From Alcaligenaceae bacterium (lineage in GTDB: Bacteria > Pseudomonadota > Gammaproteobacteria > Burkholderiales > Burkholderiaceae_B), in NCBI GenBank assembly GCA_947378965.1, contig CANCMG010000029.1:1-44609 (forward strand): 44,609 nucleotides of DNA, given 5' to 3'. Position numbers and translations under genes: made by a program. Under the pieces are notes generated by a model, which was given only the letters and a program-made list of their open reading frames with translations, was not told the origin of the DNA and did not search any database. Positions 33,109-40,858 of this stretch are shown piece after piece. Position 1 is the first letter of the stretch, and the number at the start of each line of letters is the position of its first letter.

Positions 33109-33126
33109 AACGCTGGGCCCAGCGTT
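33109..33126. promoter_or_regulatory. 18-bp perfect palindrome between divergent genes
   Basis: AACGCTGGGCCCAGCGTT lies 40 bp upstream of the crotonase start and about 220 bp upstream of Bug-7, which is divergently transcribed. It could be an operator or a hairpin. The rest of the 278-bp gap holds no recognisable gene. Confidence 0.35.
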
Positions 33127-33347
33127 TAGGGCACCGACCTGTATCGCCTAGCCTTGAGCGTGCTCAGGGTATGACCGATATTCTACGTTGTTGTCGCGCG
33201 AACCCTCACGCAGTCACAACGCAACCTGCTGCACAACCACCCGCGCTCAGGTATGCTACCCGTTAGCGTTTTTGAAAAACGCCTGCAAAAAAGCCGCCCA
33301 GACGGCGCTGACAGAAATGATGGATCTTGATCCACAGGAGACAGAGG

Positions 33348-34328
33348 TTGATATACTTTTTTGCAAGATTGTGGCGTTTGAGCGCGTTTACGTTCTGCGC
33401 CCTGTTACTCGCTGCTGGCGCCACGCAGGCGCTCGCTTACCCCGAGCGCACAATCCGCTTGGTCGTACCCAATGCCGCAGGCGGCGGCAGCGACGCCTTT
33501 GCCCGTGTGATAGCTCAAAAGCTGGGCGAGGTGTTAAATCAAACGGTTGTGGTTGAAAATAAGCCAGGAGCGCAGGGCGGGATTGGCACGACTTATGGCG
33601 CTAAAGCAGCACCCGATGGCTACACCTTGACCATTGCCTTTGTCAGTACGATGGCGGTCAATCCTTTTGTATACGCCGATATTGGCTACGAACCGCTCAA
33701 GGATTTTGTAGCGGTGGCGGTGGGGGTCGATCAGCCGTATCTGATGGTGACTTACCCCGCCTCGCCGTATCAAACTTTGCAAGAGTTTGGGCAATTTGCA
33801 AAACAAAAAAAGGGCGGGGCGACTTTTGGTTCGACCTCCTCGCAAACTGAGTTGATCGGTGTGTTGTTTCAGACCTTGGTCGAGACGCGGATGCTGTATA
33901 TCCCTTACAAAAACGCGACGACTGCCGTGGTTGAGCTGTCGCGTGGTGATATTGACGTCATGGTGGCGAGCTTGCCCTCGGCGATCCCTTTGATCAACGC
34001 TGGCAAGCTCAAGGCTTTGGCGGTGACGGGTCATAAGCGAGTCGCGGCCTTGCCCAATGTGCCAAGCGCAGCCGAAGCGGGCTTTCCAGCCTTTGAAGCA
34101 AGTGGCTGGTACGGTGTCGTCGCCCCGAAGGGCACGCCTGAGGCGATCGTGCAGTTCTTAAACAAGCACATCAATGCGATTTTGGCGCAGCCCGACGTGC
34201 AGCAAAATTTGAGGGCTGCTGGCCTTGATGTCTTTACGGCCACCCCAGCCGAATTTACAGCCATGATTGAGCGCGACTATCAACGCTGGGGTGCACTGGC
34301 TCAAACACACAAATCAATGAGGAAATAA
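33348..34328 (+). CDS. Bug/TctC-family solute-binding protein (Bug-7)
   Basis: About 326 aa from the TTG at 33348, which lies 8 nt after AGGAG (33335-33339). The frame extends to a TTG at 33327 that lacks a site. The signal peptide is hydrophobic around FTFCALLLAAGATQALA. Ligand loop 1 is LVVPNAAGGGSDAFAR, followed by AAPDGYTLTIAF and the hinge YIPYKNATTAVVELSRG. Only 2 nt separate it from the CoA-transferase gene, whose AGGA site lies in the last Bug-7 codons, so the two are coupled. This argues that the ligand is an organic acid activated by that transferase (inference). Confidence 0.92.
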   Translation: MIYFFARLWRLSAFTFCALLLAAGATQALAYPERTIRLVVPNAAGGGSDAFARVIAQKLGEVLNQTVVVENKPGAQGGIGTTYGAKAAPDGYTLTIAFVSTMAVNPFVYADIGYEPLKDFVAVAVGVDQPYLMVTYPASPYQTLQEFGQFAKQKKGGATFGSTSSQTELIGVLFQTLVETRMLYIPYKNATTAVVELSRGDIDVMVASLPSAIPLINAGKLKALAVTGHKRVAALPNVPSAAEAGFPAFEASGWYGVVAPKGTPEAIVQFLNKHINAILAQPDVQQNLRAAGLDVFTATPAEFTAMIERDYQRWGALAQTHKSMRK

Positions 34329-34330
34329 CC

Positions 34331-35524
34331 ATGACAACGACACGCAAAGGCCCACTGGCTCGCTTCAAAGTGCTGGATCTCACTCGCTTGCGCTCAGGCC
34401 CGACGGCGGTGCGTCAACTCGCGGACTGGGGAGCCGACGTCATTAAGATCGAAACCCCCGAGGCTTTAGGCGTGAGTGACGGTTGGGGCGATAGCCGTCT
34501 GGGCCCCGATTTTCAAAACTTACATCGTAATAAGCGCAGTTTGACGCTGAACTTAAAAGAAGCAGAAGGGATTGCCATTTTTAAAAAGATGGCAGACCAA
34601 GCCGATGTCATCATCGAAAATTTTCGGCCTGATGTGAAATTTAGACTTGGCATCGATTACGAGAGTTTGAGCAAAACGAACCCTGGCTTGGTGTACGCAA
34701 GTATTTCTGGCTTTGGGCAAGACGGCCCTTACGCCAAGCGCCCTGGTTACGATCAAATCGTGCAGGGCATGGGTGGCCTGATGGCGATTACTGGCTTGCC
34801 TGGTCAAGGGCCGGTGCGTGCCGGCATCGCAGTGGCTGATTCAGCCACGGGTTTGTTTTGTGCGCTAGGCGTCTTGACGGCGTTGCTTGAGCGCGAAGAG
34901 TCGGGTAAAGGTCAGTGGGTTCAAACGTCTCTGCTTGAGTCAATGATTGGCATGCTCGACTTTCAGGCGGCGCGCTGGTTAATCAACAAAGAAATCCCAG
35001 AGCAAGCGGGTAATGATCACCCAACTTCAATCCCGACAGGCGTGTTTCCGACGGCTGATGGTCACATCAACATTGCCGGGGCCGGTGCCCAGCAGATGTG
35101 GGAAAGACTTTGTAAAGCGGTTGGTGCCGAGTATTTGCTGGCCAAAGAAGAATATAAAACCGGTAAGCTTCGCTCAAACAATCGTGTTGCTCTGAATCAA
35201 GAGTTAGGCGCCATTACCCGCACCCGCCCAACGCAAGAATGGATCGAGCGCTTTGAGGCAGCCAGCGTTGCCTGCGGCCCCATTTACACGATGGATCAGG
35301 TGTTTGCCGATGCGCAGACGCGTCACTTAGGGATTGCAACGCCAGTGCATCATCCAGAGCTCGGTGACATCGAGGTGGTGGGTCAACCGGTTGGCTTATC
35401 GCGCACGCCAAGCGAGATACGCTCAGCCACCCCTGCACGAGGCGGCGAAACAGACGAGGTGATGCGTGAGTTCGGTTACAGCGATGCGCAAATCGCTGAT
35501 TTGCGCGCTCGCCTTGTGATCTAG
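34331..35524 (+). CDS. Family III CoA transferase (CaiB/BaiF type)
   Basis: A 397-aa formyl-CoA-transferase-like enzyme that moves CoA between carboxylic acids. The catalytic Asp is D170 in RAGIAVADSATG, matching the Asp169 position of formyl-CoA transferase. Family segments LDLTRLRSGPTAVRQLADWGADVIKIE (about 15-41), NLHRNKRSLTLNLK (about 63-76) and GYDQIVQGMGG (about 139-149) are present. It is translationally coupled to Bug-7 and followed by Bug-8. With the crotonases and MDR reductase nearby it suggests CoA-linked degradation of an imported acid. The substrate is unknown. Confidence 0.95.
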   Translation: MTTTRKGPLARFKVLDLTRLRSGPTAVRQLADWGADVIKIETPEALGVSDGWGDSRLGPDFQNLHRNKRSLTLNLKEAEGIAIFKKMADQADVIIENFRPDVKFRLGIDYESLSKTNPGLVYASISGFGQDGPYAKRPGYDQIVQGMGGLMAITGLPGQGPVRAGIAVADSATGLFCALGVLTALLEREESGKGQWVQTSLLESMIGMLDFQAARWLINKEIPEQAGNDHPTSIPTGVFPTADGHINIAGAGAQQMWERLCKAVGAEYLLAKEEYKTGKLRSNNRVALNQELGAITRTRPTQEWIERFEAASVACGPIYTMDQVFADAQTRHLGIATPVHHPELGDIEVVGQPVGLSRTPSEIRSATPARGGETDEVMREFGYSDAQIADLRARLVI

Positions 35525-35577
35525 CTTGTCAGTAAACGCGCTGCAGGGAATAAGGGTTTTTGATTGACTGAAATGCC

Positions 35578-35592
35578 AGCGGCTTAGCCGCT
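35578..35592. other. Short hairpin between CoA transferase and Bug-8
   Basis: AGCGGC TTA GCCGCT, a 6-bp stem with a 3-nt loop, 54 bp after the CoA-transferase stop. There is no T run, so it could be an attenuating or stabilising structure rather than a terminator. Confidence 0.35.
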
Positions 35593-35644
35593 TCAGGCGG
35601 GCACTGAAAGCATAAAGTTGGTAACTCAAACGGTGAGATAAACA

Positions 35645-36622
35645 ATGTATTTAAAGACCTTCAAGCAGTTCACGTCTGGTTTGGTCATGCTGCTCGGTAT
35701 GGCCAGCGCCGTGATGGCGCAAGACGCTTATCCCAGTAAACCTGTCAAATTAATTGTGCCTTTGGCAGCCGGTGGCGCAAGCGACGTGGTGGCGCGCATT
35801 TTTGCAGCCAAGCTTGGCGAACGCTTGGGCCAACAAGTCATTGTTGAAAACCGCCCTGGCGCTGAAGGGTTGATTGGTGTGGATGCGGCAGTGAAGGCTG
35901 CGCCCGATGGCTACACCTTAGTGCTAGGTTCTAGCACAACGCTGGCTGCGAATTTTCATTTACGTAAGACGTTACCGTTTCATCCCGTTAAAGACCTCGC
36001 GCCTGTGTCGATGGCGTTTCAAGGGTTTTTCAACATCTTGGTGATTAACGCTGCGGTGCCAGCAAAAGATCTGAAAGAGTTTATTGCCTTGGCTAAGGCG
36101 CAACCCGGCAAGCTCGATTACGGCACCGCTACCAGTGGTTCAAAGATTTGTGTTGAAACCTTCAAAGCGATGGCGGGTATTGACTTGCAAATGATCAATT
36201 ACAAAAGCTCACCTCAGGCGCTCAACGATTTGATGGGCGGGCAGTTGCAGCTGATTTGCGAGCCGGTCGCGACCGCGATGCCCAATATCCTGGCTGGTCG
36301 TTTGCGTTCAATTGGTGTGACCAGCGCCACACCGCATCCCGCTGCGCCAAATTTGCCGACTGTGGCGCAAGAAGGGCTGCCCGGGTTTGAGTATTCGGCT
36401 TGGGTGGCAGTGTTTGCCCCGGCCCAGACCCCCGCGGCTGTCATCGGCCGACTCGAAAAAGAAATAGCTTGGGTGCTAAATGATCCTGACACCATCAAAA
36501 AGGTACAGGCGGCCGGTGTTGAACCGATGCCGGGTGATTCAAAAGCTTTAGCGACATTATTGAATGCTGAATTAGAGCGGGCTGGCAACGTTGTGAAGGC
36601 GGCGAAGATTCAACCTGAGTAG
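35645..36622 (+). CDS. Bug/TctC-family solute-binding protein (Bug-8)
   Basis: A 325-aa periplasmic receptor with a signal peptide ending near AVMAQD. Ligand loop 1 is LIVPLAAGGASDVVAR, followed by AAPDGYTLVLGSS. The hinge reads INYKSSPQALNDLMGG rather than the common VPYKGxxPA, like Bug-6. It is preceded by the CoA transferase and followed by a racemase-fold gene. The ribosome binding site before the ATG is weak. It is a second receptor in the same group as Bug-7, so the locus may handle two related acids. Confidence 0.93.
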   Translation: MYLKTFKQFTSGLVMLLGMASAVMAQDAYPSKPVKLIVPLAAGGASDVVARIFAAKLGERLGQQVIVENRPGAEGLIGVDAAVKAAPDGYTLVLGSSTTLAANFHLRKTLPFHPVKDLAPVSMAFQGFFNILVINAAVPAKDLKEFIALAKAQPGKLDYGTATSGSKICVETFKAMAGIDLQMINYKSSPQALNDLMGGQLQLICEPVATAMPNILAGRLRSIGVTSATPHPAAPNLPTVAQEGLPGFEYSAWVAVFAPAQTPAAVIGRLEKEIAWVLNDPDTIKKVQAAGVEPMPGDSKALATLLNAELERAGNVVKAAKIQPE

Positions 36623-36751
36623 CTTGTCTTTGACCTGAACGTTTAGCGTGAGTCGTGTGGGTTCAAGCAGATAGCCGGCTGATGTTTTAAAAAAATTTCG
36701 AAGACGACTGTTTTTTCACCTCAATCAATGAGTTTGTAGACAAGGAAGGTC

Positions 36752-37414
36752 ATGGCAGGGTTACAAAAAATTTACTTGATTCACGCCGGCGATGTCTCGA
36801 TGAAGCCGGCGTTGGCAAGTTTTTCGGCCTTATGGCCCGAGGCACGGGTGATGAATCTTTTAGAGGATTCTCTTGTTCAAGACGTGCGCGATGCGGGGCG
36901 CTTACCGGATTCGATTCCGCAGCGCTTTGATCTGCTGGGGCAATATTGTGTTGCCGCCGAGGCGACGGCCATCCTATTTACCTGCTCGGCGTTTGGCGCA
37001 ACGATCGAGGGGTTGAAACTTAAACACTCGATTCCGATCCTGACACCTAACGAAGCCCTCTTCGAAGAGGTGATCGAGCGTGGTGGCAAGGTCGCTTTAT
37101 TGACAACCTTTGGGCCGTCAATTCCGGCGCTCACAGACGAGTTAAACGAAATGCTATCGCTGCGCGGGGCCACGCTTGAACTAGATGCCATGCTTGTTGA
37201 GGGGGCGTTCGATGCATTGCTTGTGGGTGATCACGCCAAACACGATCAAATCATCGCGGCTAAAGTGGCAACACTGAAGGGCTACAACACGATCGTGTTC
37301 GGCCAGTTTTCGATGGCCTCTGCCGGCGCGCAGGCGCAAAAGTTATCTGCAGTGCCGGTGTTGACCACGCCCGATTGTGCGGTCCGCAAATTAAAAAAAA
37401 TACTGCTAGGATGA
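36752..37414 (+). CDS. Aspartate/glutamate racemase family protein
   Basis: A 220-aa protein of the Asp/Glu/hydantoin racemase fold, with two pseudo-symmetric domains. The first catalytic Cys is present as C78 in ILFTCSAFGATIEG. At the second position, normally a Cys in a GC-T motif, the sequence reads IVFGQFSMAS with Q185. One-Cys members carry out decarboxylation or other chemistry instead of two-base racemisation, so racemase activity is doubtful. The ATG has AAGGAAGG upstream. It lies between Bug-8 and a crotonase gene. Confidence 0.85.
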   Translation: MAGLQKIYLIHAGDVSMKPALASFSALWPEARVMNLLEDSLVQDVRDAGRLPDSIPQRFDLLGQYCVAAEATAILFTCSAFGATIEGLKLKHSIPILTPNEALFEEVIERGGKVALLTTFGPSIPALTDELNEMLSLRGATLELDAMLVEGAFDALLVGDHAKHDQIIAAKVATLKGYNTIVFGQFSMASAGAQAQKLSAVPVLTTPDCAVRKLKKILLG

Positions 37415-37495
37415 CAGTGATTTGAGAATACTTAAATTCTGATTCATCAGCGAGATAGTCATCATAGCTTTGCTAAATTGTTTCTAGGATATCGA

Positions 37496-38305
37496 ATGGT
37501 CTACGACGATTTTCAATTTTTAAAATTTGATCGGCCCGATGAAGGCGTGCTGTTGATCACGCTGAATCGGCCAGAGGTCATGAATGCCACAAATGCCCGC
37601 CTGCACTGGGAGCTCACCAAGATTTGGGACGTGGTACAAAATGACCCCCAGACAAAGGTTGCGATCGTGACCGGCGCTGGTGATCGCGCATTTTCAGCAG
37701 GTGGTGATCTGGCTTGGGTTGAGACCATGGTGGGTAACCCCGAGCAAATCGCGATCGTCAAGCAAGAGGCTGCCGATGTGGTCTACAACATGCTGGCGTG
37801 CGACAAGCCGATTATTTCTGCAATCAATGGGATGGCGGTGGGCGCTGGTTTAGCCGTTGCCTTGCTGGCTGATATCAGCATCATTTCTGAAAAGGCAAAA
37901 TTCACCGATGGTCACGTCAAGCTCGGCGTTGCCGCAGGCGATCACGCCGCCATCATCTGGCCCTTGCTGTGTGGCATGGCCAAGGCGAAATATTATTTGA
38001 TGACGGCTGATTTTATCGACGGCAAAGAAGCTGAGCGTATCGGCTTGGTGACCTTTTGCGTCCCGCACGAAGAGTTGATGCCCAGAGCCTTGGCGATTGC
38101 AAACAAATTGTCGCTTGGCAGCCAGACCGCCATTCAGAACACAAAAAAATCGTTGAACAATTGGATGCGGATGGCTGGGCCAATATTTGACAATTCGCTC
38201 AGCTTAGAGATGTTTGGCTTTTTAGGAGCTGACGCACGCGAAGGCTTGGACGCCGTGAAAAATAAACGTCCTCCAAAGTTTCCGTCGGCGCAACTCAAGT
38301 CATAA
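37496..38305 (+). CDS. Enoyl-CoA hydratase/isomerase family protein
   Basis: About 269 aa from the ATG at 37496 (MVYDDFQFLKF), which follows AGGA with a 6-nt spacer. The frame extends to a TTG at 37478. Crotonase fold: GAGDRAFSAGGDLAWVE forms the first oxyanion segment and INGMAVGAGLAVALLADISI the second. Acid residues at the usual Glu positions are altered (KFTDGHVKLGVAAGDHAAI), with Asp present nearby. Such members are often annotated enoyl-CoA hydratases without proof. With the CoA transferase upstream and the MDR reductase downstream it fits beta-oxidation-like processing. Confidence 0.93.
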   Translation: MVYDDFQFLKFDRPDEGVLLITLNRPEVMNATNARLHWELTKIWDVVQNDPQTKVAIVTGAGDRAFSAGGDLAWVETMVGNPEQIAIVKQEAADVVYNMLACDKPIISAINGMAVGAGLAVALLADISIISEKAKFTDGHVKLGVAAGDHAAIIWPLLCGMAKAKYYLMTADFIDGKEAERIGLVTFCVPHEELMPRALAIANKLSLGSQTAIQNTKKSLNNWMRMAGPIFDNSLSLEMFGFLGADAREGLDAVKNKRPPKFPSAQLKS

Positions 38306-38345
38306 AATCACGAAAGTGCTCAAGCCACCAAAACTTTTAGATGAG

Positions 38346-38445
38346 CAAGATTTCAGGTAATCAAGTCTTCAGAGCAGCCAACTCCGAGGTAAGTACGATC
38401 TCAAATAAACAACGAGATTTCAGCTAAACAAGATTTCAGATAAGT
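38346..38445. repeat. Degenerate ~17-bp repeats before the MDR gene
   Basis: About six diverged units such as CAAGATTTCAGGTAAT, CAAGTCTTCAGAGCAGC, CGATCTCAAATAAACAA, CGAGATTTCAGCTAAA and CAAGATTTCAGATAAGT fill most of the 160-bp gap after the crotonase gene. Confidence 0.55.
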
Positions 38446-38465
38446 CACGACCTAAGGAATAGAAC

Positions 38466-39446
38466 ATGAAAGCAGCATGGTACGAAAAAAATGGTGAGGC
38501 CCGCGAGGTACTAGTCCTTGGCGAGATGCCAACGCCCGAAGTCGGTGCCGGTGAGGTACGCGTCAAAATCAGCGTGTCGGGCGTGAATCCCTCTGATGTG
38601 AAATCGCGTCGTGGTCGCGCGTTGACGGCGCCGCGTATTATCCCGCATAGCGATGCGGGTGGGGTGATCGAAGCAGTCGGTGCCGGGGTATCTGCCAGCC
38701 GTATCGGGCAACGCGTCTGGACCTGGAACGGGCAGTTTGGCCGCCCCTTTGGTACCTGTGCTCAGTACATCGTGTTGCCCGAGGCGCAGGCTGTGGCGCT
38801 GCCGGATAACACTAGTTTTGATGCTGCCGCCTGCATGGGGATTCCTGGCTTGACCGCCTTTGAGGCAGTGCGTCGTTGCGGTGATCTGACCGGTAAAACC
38901 GTTTTGGTGATTGCCGCGGCAGCGGCGGTTGGGCATTACGCGGCGCAAATGGCGGTGCTCAAGGGTGCGCGCGTCATTGGTACCGTCAGTTCTGATGTCA
39001 AGGCCGCACACGCGCGTGCGGTGGGCGTGGCTGAAACCATCAACTACAAAACAGAGAATGTCGCCGAACGCGTCAAAGAGCTGACGGGTGGTCGCGGTGT
39101 TGATGCCATCATTGATATGGATTTTTCAACCACTGCCGATTTAGTGCGGCAGGGCGCTCTTGCACCACACGGCACAGTCGCTTGCTATGGCTCAAATGAA
39201 TACGCGGATCCATTGATCCCGTTTCGCGTGTGTTTGTTTAATACACTGAGTTTTCAATTCTTCTTGGTGTACGACTTAACACCAAGCGAGCGCACGTTCG
39301 CCTTGAAAGAGCTAAACGCTTTACTAGCCTCTGGCAAGTTGGCGCATGCAATTGGCGCGCGCTATCCGTTGTCAGAGATTGTTGCGGCTCACGAGGCTGT
39401 TGAGCAAGGCAAAGTCATGGGTAATGCAGTGATTGATATCGCGTAA
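38466..39446 (+). CDS. MDR-family NADPH:quinone reductase-like oxidoreductase
   Basis: A 326-aa medium-chain dehydrogenase/reductase of the zinc-free quinone oxidoreductase group. It has a GroES-like N-terminal domain (VSGVNPSDVKSRRG, about 37-50; HSDAGGVIEAVGAGV, about 61-75) and a C-terminal Rossmann domain. The zinc-ligand cysteines of alcohol dehydrogenases are absent. The dinucleotide motif is unusual: LVIAAAAAVGHYAAQ (about 147-161) has Ala where GGAGAVG-type glycines are typical. The ATG follows AAGGA with a 7-nt spacer. It is the last gene of the plus-strand CoA group and may reduce an enoyl or quinone product. Confidence 0.9.
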   Translation: MKAAWYEKNGEAREVLVLGEMPTPEVGAGEVRVKISVSGVNPSDVKSRRGRALTAPRIIPHSDAGGVIEAVGAGVSASRIGQRVWTWNGQFGRPFGTCAQYIVLPEAQAVALPDNTSFDAAACMGIPGLTAFEAVRRCGDLTGKTVLVIAAAAAVGHYAAQMAVLKGARVIGTVSSDVKAAHARAVGVAETINYKTENVAERVKELTGGRGVDAIIDMDFSTTADLVRQGALAPHGTVACYGSNEYADPLIPFRVCLFNTLSFQFFLVYDLTPSERTFALKELNALLASGKLAHAIGARYPLSEIVAAHEAVEQGKVMGNAVIDIA

Positions 39447-39561
39447 ACAACCTCGACAGCTTAGTTTGCTGTTGCGATTCGCGGTCGCATGTAGCTGGCA
39501 CCAGGCTAGCTTGGCAGGCAAGTTGCAGGCCTGCTTTGTGCTGCTCTGACCCGAGAGTCAT

Positions 39562-39580
39562 TAGGCACCTTGAGTGCCTA
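39562..39580. terminator. Hairpin between convergent MDR and Bug-9 genes
   Basis: TAGGCAC CTTGA GTGCCTA gives a perfect 7-bp stem in the 158-bp convergent gap. There is no strong T run on either side, so termination is plausible but not certain. A palindrome GCAGGCCTGC lies about 30 bp to the left. Confidence 0.4.
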
Positions 39581-39604
39581 TCCTCAGCTGTTGCGCGACG
39601 AGGT

Positions 39605-40597
39605 TTACTGCTTAGTTGAAATCCCGGCTTTCTTGATCACATCACCCCAGCGCGCGTAGTCTTTGAGGTAAAACGCCTCAAACTCTGCTGGGGTGCCTGG
39701 CATGACGATTGCGCCACCGTCTTCAAGTTTTTTCTGTAACTCAGGCACGACCAAGGTTTTGTTCATGGCGGCATTGACTTTGTCGATGATGGCTTGAGGG
39801 GTTCCTGCAGGCGCCATCAAACCGTACCAGACCGAAGCGACCATGCTGGGGTAGCCAAGTTCGGTAAACGTGGGCAGATCTGAGAGTTGGCTGTTGCGCT
39901 TGACGCTGACGGCCGCGATTGGGCGAAGCTTGCCGCTTTTGATATGTGGCAATAACGCCGGGATCCCGTCAAACATCATATCGACTTGCCCGCTGGCAAC
40001 ATCGACCACAGCAGGGGCCGAGCCTTTGTAGGGCACGTGCACCATGTTGACCTTGGTTTCTGTTTTAAACAGCTCGCCAGACAGATGTGGCGCGCTGCCC
40101 GTGCCGGCTGAAGCGAAGCTGAGTTGCTTGCCTTGCGCCAAAGCGATCAACTCTTTAACAGATTGAACCGGCAATTGCGCATTGACTGCCAAAATGATCG
40201 GAAACTCGGCAATCGCCCCGATCGAGACCAGATCTTTAAAGGGGGCATAGGGGAGATTTTCGTAGAAATACGGGCCAATGCCGTGCGTTGAAATGCCCGA
40301 TTGCAGCAACGTATAGCCATCGGGCGCGGCGCGCGCCACGAGCGCACTGGCGATGGTGCCATTTGCCCCAGCTTTGTTTTCGACCAAAATCGTGGTGCCT
40401 AATTCTTTACCAAAGCGCTCAGACAATGTGCGCGCCACAAAGTCAGAGGCACCGCCGGGTGGCACGGTGATGATCAGCCGAACTGGCTTATCAGGGTAGT
40501 TGGCAGTAGAGGCGGTTGATTGCGAAAAACTGGCCGCACTGAGTAAGCAAGAAAAAAGACCAACTAGGGGGGGCAACCAGTATGTTGAGCGAAGCAT
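39605..40597 (-). CDS. Bug/TctC-family solute-binding protein (Bug-9)
   Basis: A 330-aa periplasmic receptor with a signal peptide of about 25 residues (LVGLFSCLLSAASFSQS). Ligand loop 1 is LIITVPPGGASDFVAR, followed by AAPDGYTLLQSG and HVPYKGSAPAVVDVASG. The ATG follows AAGG with a 6-nt spacer. It is divergent from the NMT1-like receptor at 40859 and convergent with the MDR gene, so it forms its own transcription unit. No linked enzyme suggests a ligand. Confidence 0.93.
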   Translation of the reverse strand: MLRSTYWLPPLVGLFSCLLSAASFSQSTASTANYPDKPVRLIITVPPGGASDFVARTLSERFGKELGTTILVENKAGANGTIASALVARAAPDGYTLLQSGISTHGIGPYFYENLPYAPFKDLVSIGAIAEFPIILAVNAQLPVQSVKELIALAQGKQLSFASAGTGSAPHLSGELFKTETKVNMVHVPYKGSAPAVVDVASGQVDMMFDGIPALLPHIKSGKLRPIAAVSVKRNSQLSDLPTFTELGYPSMVASVWYGLMAPAGTPQAIIDKVNAAMNKTLVVPELQKKLEDGGAIVMPGTPAEFEAFYLKDYARWGDVIKKAGISTKQ

Positions 40598-40649
40598 CGA
40601 GAACCTTACCTGTAGTGTAAAAAAACGTATGGGTAATTATGCAACAGAT

Positions 40650-40670
40650 TGGCACGCAATAATTGTGCCA
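40650..40670. promoter_or_regulatory. Inverted repeat between divergent receptor genes
   Basis: TGGCAC (40650-40655) and GTGCCA (40665-40670) are separated by 9 bp. The arrangement contains a T-N11-A core as seen in LysR-type operators. A second inverted repeat, ATCCTGA/TCAGGAT (40770-40789), lies 100 bp further on. The 261-bp gap holds no gene. Confidence 0.3.
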
Positions 40671-40858
40671 GACCTGACCCTCGTTGCCTGAGCGTCCGTT
40701 CCTCAGGTCGCGTATCGTTGCACTCTTGTCAACTGTAAAGCGGGGCTTGCATCGGCACTTTAGCGAGTCATCCTGACAGAGATCAGGATACGGCCCAAGA
40801 CAGGCAGCGAGGTCGGCCTGTTCTAGAATAAGAAAAAACACACCAACTAGGACTTAAC

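Noticed and set aside
33188-33556. 122-residue plus-strand frame before Bug-7
   Set aside because: It overlaps the Bug-7 signal region in another frame, lacks homology and has no better ribosome binding site.
38511-39011. 166-residue minus-strand frame opposite the MDR gene
   Set aside because: Antisense shadow; the plus-strand gene has clear domain motifs and a good ribosome binding site.
40650-40670. Sigma-54 promoter (TGGCACG element)
   Set aside because: The downstream GC element is not at the required spacing.
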